Origin: Chloroflexota bacterium
Lineage (GTDB): Bacteria > Chloroflexota > Dehalococcoidia > DSTF01 > RBG-16-68-14
Direction of reading: 5' to 3'
Assembly (NCBI GenBank): GCA_022561355.1
Contig: JADFRJ010000140.1
Span: 1 to 6,379, forward strand
DNA length: 6,379 nucleotides
Shown here: piece by piece, positions 4,901-6,379 of the stretch
Layout of the letters: every line of letters begins with the position of its first letter
Numbering within the stretch: the first letter of the stretch is position 1
Made by a program: the position numbers and the translations under genes
The notes under the pieces: model-generated
Told to the model about the DNA's origin: nothing
What the model saw: the letters and a program-made list of their open reading frames with translations, nothing else
Databases searched by the model: none

Positions 4901-6379
4901 TCGGCGAGCGCGGGCACTTCGCCGCCTTCCACTTGCCGCTGCAGAATCTGAAACTGCGACAGATCCTGATGTACTTCGAGCAGTAGCTTCGAATCAGGGA
5001 ACTCGGCTAGCTGCGGCAATTTCGCATCGAGATAGTCGATGTCAGGCCCGAGGATGCGACGTGCGTCGCGCAGTCGTGCAACGTCCTGATCTGAGAAGCG
5101 CGGCGCAAAGTCAGGTGTGGCCTCAAGGTCGTCCGGGATCCATTCGAATTGACCGGTGTTCTCGACGACCTCGCGAGCCGCGTCCTGCGGATCGATCTCT
5201 TCGGTCTCTAACGCGATCTTGGTTAGGTTACGTTTGGCCCAGTCAGCGATCCTGCGATCCGTGCGGGCTAGCTTGCCGTGAAGAGCATCTATAGACTCTT
5301 GAATATGCGCGATTTCCCGCTCGGTGCTAGGTCGGTCGATGGACGGAACCTCAGAGGCAATCTTTCTGATGGCATGCTCAAACTGCTTCATCCCGTCCCG
5401 CTCACTGGTCAAGAGAGAGATTACGAGGGGCTGTAGTTCTTCAGGCAGCATTGCCTGAAGAACGGCAAGCGCAGGATCTTTCATCGAGGTCACCAATACC
5501 CGCTTGCCTTCGGCCATGTAGTGGCAGATAACATTGGCGATCGTGTGTGTCTTGCCAGTGCCAGGAGGACCTTGGACGACTACTCCGTCGGACACCTCCA
5601 ACAGCTCGACGATGCTCTGTTGTTCCGCGTTGAACGGCTTAGGAAAGTAGAGATCCCGGGCCACGTCGCTCCCTGCTGCATCTGAGTGATATGAAGTTGA
5701 CACGCCCCTAAATCTGGGTCGCTCTGAGATGGTGTTAGAGTCATCGGGGTCGGTGACAATAGCAGCTACGGGCGGCGGATACTCGTCTGCTTCTTCTGCC
5801 TGCTTCTTGAACTTTTCCAAGTCCTGGATCAGGATATTTGTAGTACGAGGGCGCGCGAACAGCACCCATGTGTCGGTGATCTTCAGGTGGTCGTCTGACG
5901 TCGGCAGATTTCTGTCCTCTGGCGGAACCTCATTCGGCCAGTACACGCCGTTCGCGTCGAGGTTAGCGACGGCCCTTCGGAGAAGATGTTCAAAGGTGCT
6001 TCTTTCGAAGGGTGAGAAGGATGTTGCATCGGCCCTCCCGAAGAACTGCTTCGCAGCATCCTCCAAGTCAGCTACGCCAGGGTTTTCGACCGACGCATAC
6101 CAGTCAATCTCGATGCTCGGGTCTACATCCCGCTGCCTGATCTCAATCTCCGCCGTTTCAGGATCAAGTGACATCTCGACAAGCTGTCCGATGACTGGGT
6201 ATTGAACAAGCCGGCCATCGTATTTCCAGATTCCCACGCCTATGCCCCATACAAGCTCGATCTGCGTTTCGACGATCCCACCTTCGAGCTGCTGCTTCAG
6301 GGTGAAGAGCTTGGAGTAGATCCGGATCGTTTGGCGTCGAAGTCTTTCCTCCTTTGCCCAAGGCTCCCATGCTGTGGCC
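1894..6379 (-). CDS. Giant SF1 helicase fused to Vsr-like (MTES_1575-type) nuclease, start outside window
   Basis: An ATP-driven DNA or RNA helicase/translocase is joined to a nuclease. The frame is open to the right edge (1,494 codons), with no ATG, GTG or TTG start between 6379 and the GTG at 6237; the 47 residues before that GTG (WEPWAKEERLRR.., ELVWGIG) match the family, so the true start is outside. Numbering from GTG 6237: Q motif NAEQQ 203-207; Walker A GPPGTGKT 223-230; motif Ia 244-257; coiled coil about 304-337; long helical insertion to about 890; Walker B VVIDEASQ 907-914; motif III GDDKQ 933-937; HFRC 993-996; motif V FQGNE 1109-1113; motif VI NVAASRAK 1143-1150. This is the Upf1/Dna2-like AAA_11/AAA_12 layout. 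The nuclease spans about 1198-1300, with candidate catalytic E1201/E1203, D1227, E1241 and D1243 (ECDG) plus H1248 and RQxxLExAGW. An acidic disordered tail (1303-1447) ends the protein. Related giant helicase-Vsr proteins include single-gene phage-defence systems; defence is inferred here. Confidence 0.95.
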   Translation of the reverse strand, partial: ATAWEPWAKEERLRRQTIRIYSKLFTLKQQLEGGIVETQIELVWGIGVGIWKYDGRLVQYPVIGQLVEMSLDPETAEIEIRQRDVDPSIEIDWYASVENPGVADLEDAAKQFFGRADATSFSPFERSTFEHLLRRAVANLDANGVYWPNEVPPEDRNLPTSDDHLKITDTWVLFARPRTTNILIQDLEKFKKQAEEADEYPPPVAAIVTDPDDSNTISERPRFRGVSTSYHSDAAGSDVARDLYFPKPFNAEQQSIVELLEVSDGVVVQGPPGTGKTHTIANVICHYMAEGKRVLVTSMKDPALAVLQAMLPEELQPLVISLLTSERDGMKQFEHAIRKIASEVPSIDRPSTEREIAHIQESIDALHGKLARTDRRIADWAKRNLTKIALETEEIDPQDAAREVVENTGQFEWIPDDLEATPDFAPRFSDQDVARLRDARRILGPDIDYLDAKLPQLAEFPDSKLLLEVHQDLSQFQILQRQVEGGEVPALADSSQETLSLARQLLAQIETLRRLREEVAQADCTWAVPMHKRLRGTGAELLLSMLEAVGAELRRAIEARTVFLERPVAAPEGVELDDELCSAVGHLAEGKSPFGLIGLFGKSAQKSQLESIRVLGNPPDEPESWAHVGEYLASRRTLRELAIRWNTLASELPLDSVPEEPEGGLTAAEGFEIYLKVKAVTEVEHGLQPAVSAVFPNWSHASEVADSTQRLSELESALQHHITRDRLANVWSSREGFQTLLDGRSGRVVGKIQDFLNEVLGNPDVSDVEMQAAWSALMSELSRVLGLEGHLATVREVTDEVAASGAPKYAHLLRQPLDGTTDSLLPNSWQQSWRLRRLATHLESIDAHQELRKLGQERRQTEADLSMAYQDAVVKRTWLKLAENASTNVLAALQAYLNAISHIGKTGRGKRAVRNRQAARMAAADANPAVPCWIMPHYRVSESLPAELGCFDLVVIDEASQSDFSALPALLRAKKVLIVGDDKQVSPEAVGIKVEKEQDLMDRFLGDQVPIFRDQMAPANSIYDLFKVVFAGSTVMLKEHFRCAPPIIEYSKREFYNHELRPLRLPTASERLDPPLVDILIDDGYRKGDENRPEARFIVDEIKAIVEDPGMSERTIGVVSLLGYKQALAIWNQLTDELGPEIMQRHHILCGDARTFQGNERDIIFLSMVSAPNEESIHALSGRMYDQRFNVAASRAKDRMYLVRSVESNELSEKDQLRRGLIAHFKTPFELDQARVDDLRSLCESDFEREMYDELTKRGYWVTPQVHVGRYRIDMVVEGHNDRRLAVECDGDRYHGPEKWADDMQRQRVLERAGWVFWRCFGAAFYRRRSEVLEDLVATLAERGIEPIGAEGAPPSVHTEHRAVSAMSDPAEVLDGSDAEDPTDSASTESSEVSPVQPDEPADTASIDDVQQVQSDEGAPSLSGAEPEDSEPTVSGDQDTPPEPGRRLEGSAARRADLLRTVRAISSASEDEASGNGEQNPNESEPEERDDAER

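Noticed and set aside
6164..6237. GTG at 6237 as the true start of the helicase gene
   Set aside because: The frame continues without stop for 47 more codons to the window edge, and those residues (WEPW.., QIELVWGIG) look like conserved parts of the protein.

Overview
The window holds three minus-strand genes and a block of palindromic repeats about 600 bp long. It is moderately GC-rich bacterial DNA with AGGAGG-type ribosome binding sites. The lineage cannot be proved from this sequence. The start of a secreted protein at the left edge and the dispersed GTAGGGGCGCA-type palindromes both remind me of uncultured Chloroflexota (Dehalococcoidia/SAR202-like), but that is an inference from memory. 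I see no integrase, transposase, tRNA, rRNA or CRISPR array.

Layout from left to right. Bases 1-278 carry the N-terminal 92 codons of a secreted or membrane-anchored protein that runs off the left edge. Bases 405-1031 carry a complete 208-residue HAD-superfamily hydrolase with a TTG start, a strong Shine-Dalgarno sequence and a good sigma70-like promoter (TTGCCA, 17 bp, TACTAT). Bases 1093-1787 contain no convincing gene. About eleven hairpin-forming elements lie there in several families, including a perfect 47-bp duplication and a 39-bp element whose copies differ by compensatory stem changes. Bases 1788-1910 may encode a 40-residue protein that overlaps the end of the large gene.

Bases 1894-6379 are one very large gene, still open at the right edge: 1,494 codons are visible and the true start lies outside. 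It encodes an Upf1/Dna2-like superfamily 1 helicase with all the main motifs. The Walker A and Walker B halves are separated by roughly 680 mostly helical residues. A Vsr-like (MTES_1575-type) PD-(D/E)xK nuclease follows the helicase, and a lysine-free, highly acidic tail of about 145 residues ends the protein. Giant helicase-Vsr fusions of this kind are known or suspected single-protein anti-phage or anti-plasmid systems, so this gene is the best candidate for a biological system of interest.

All genes point the same way, but the repeat block separates the helicase from the HAD gene, and the HAD gene has its own promoter. Nothing in the sequence ties the HAD hydrolase or the secreted protein to the helicase functionally.
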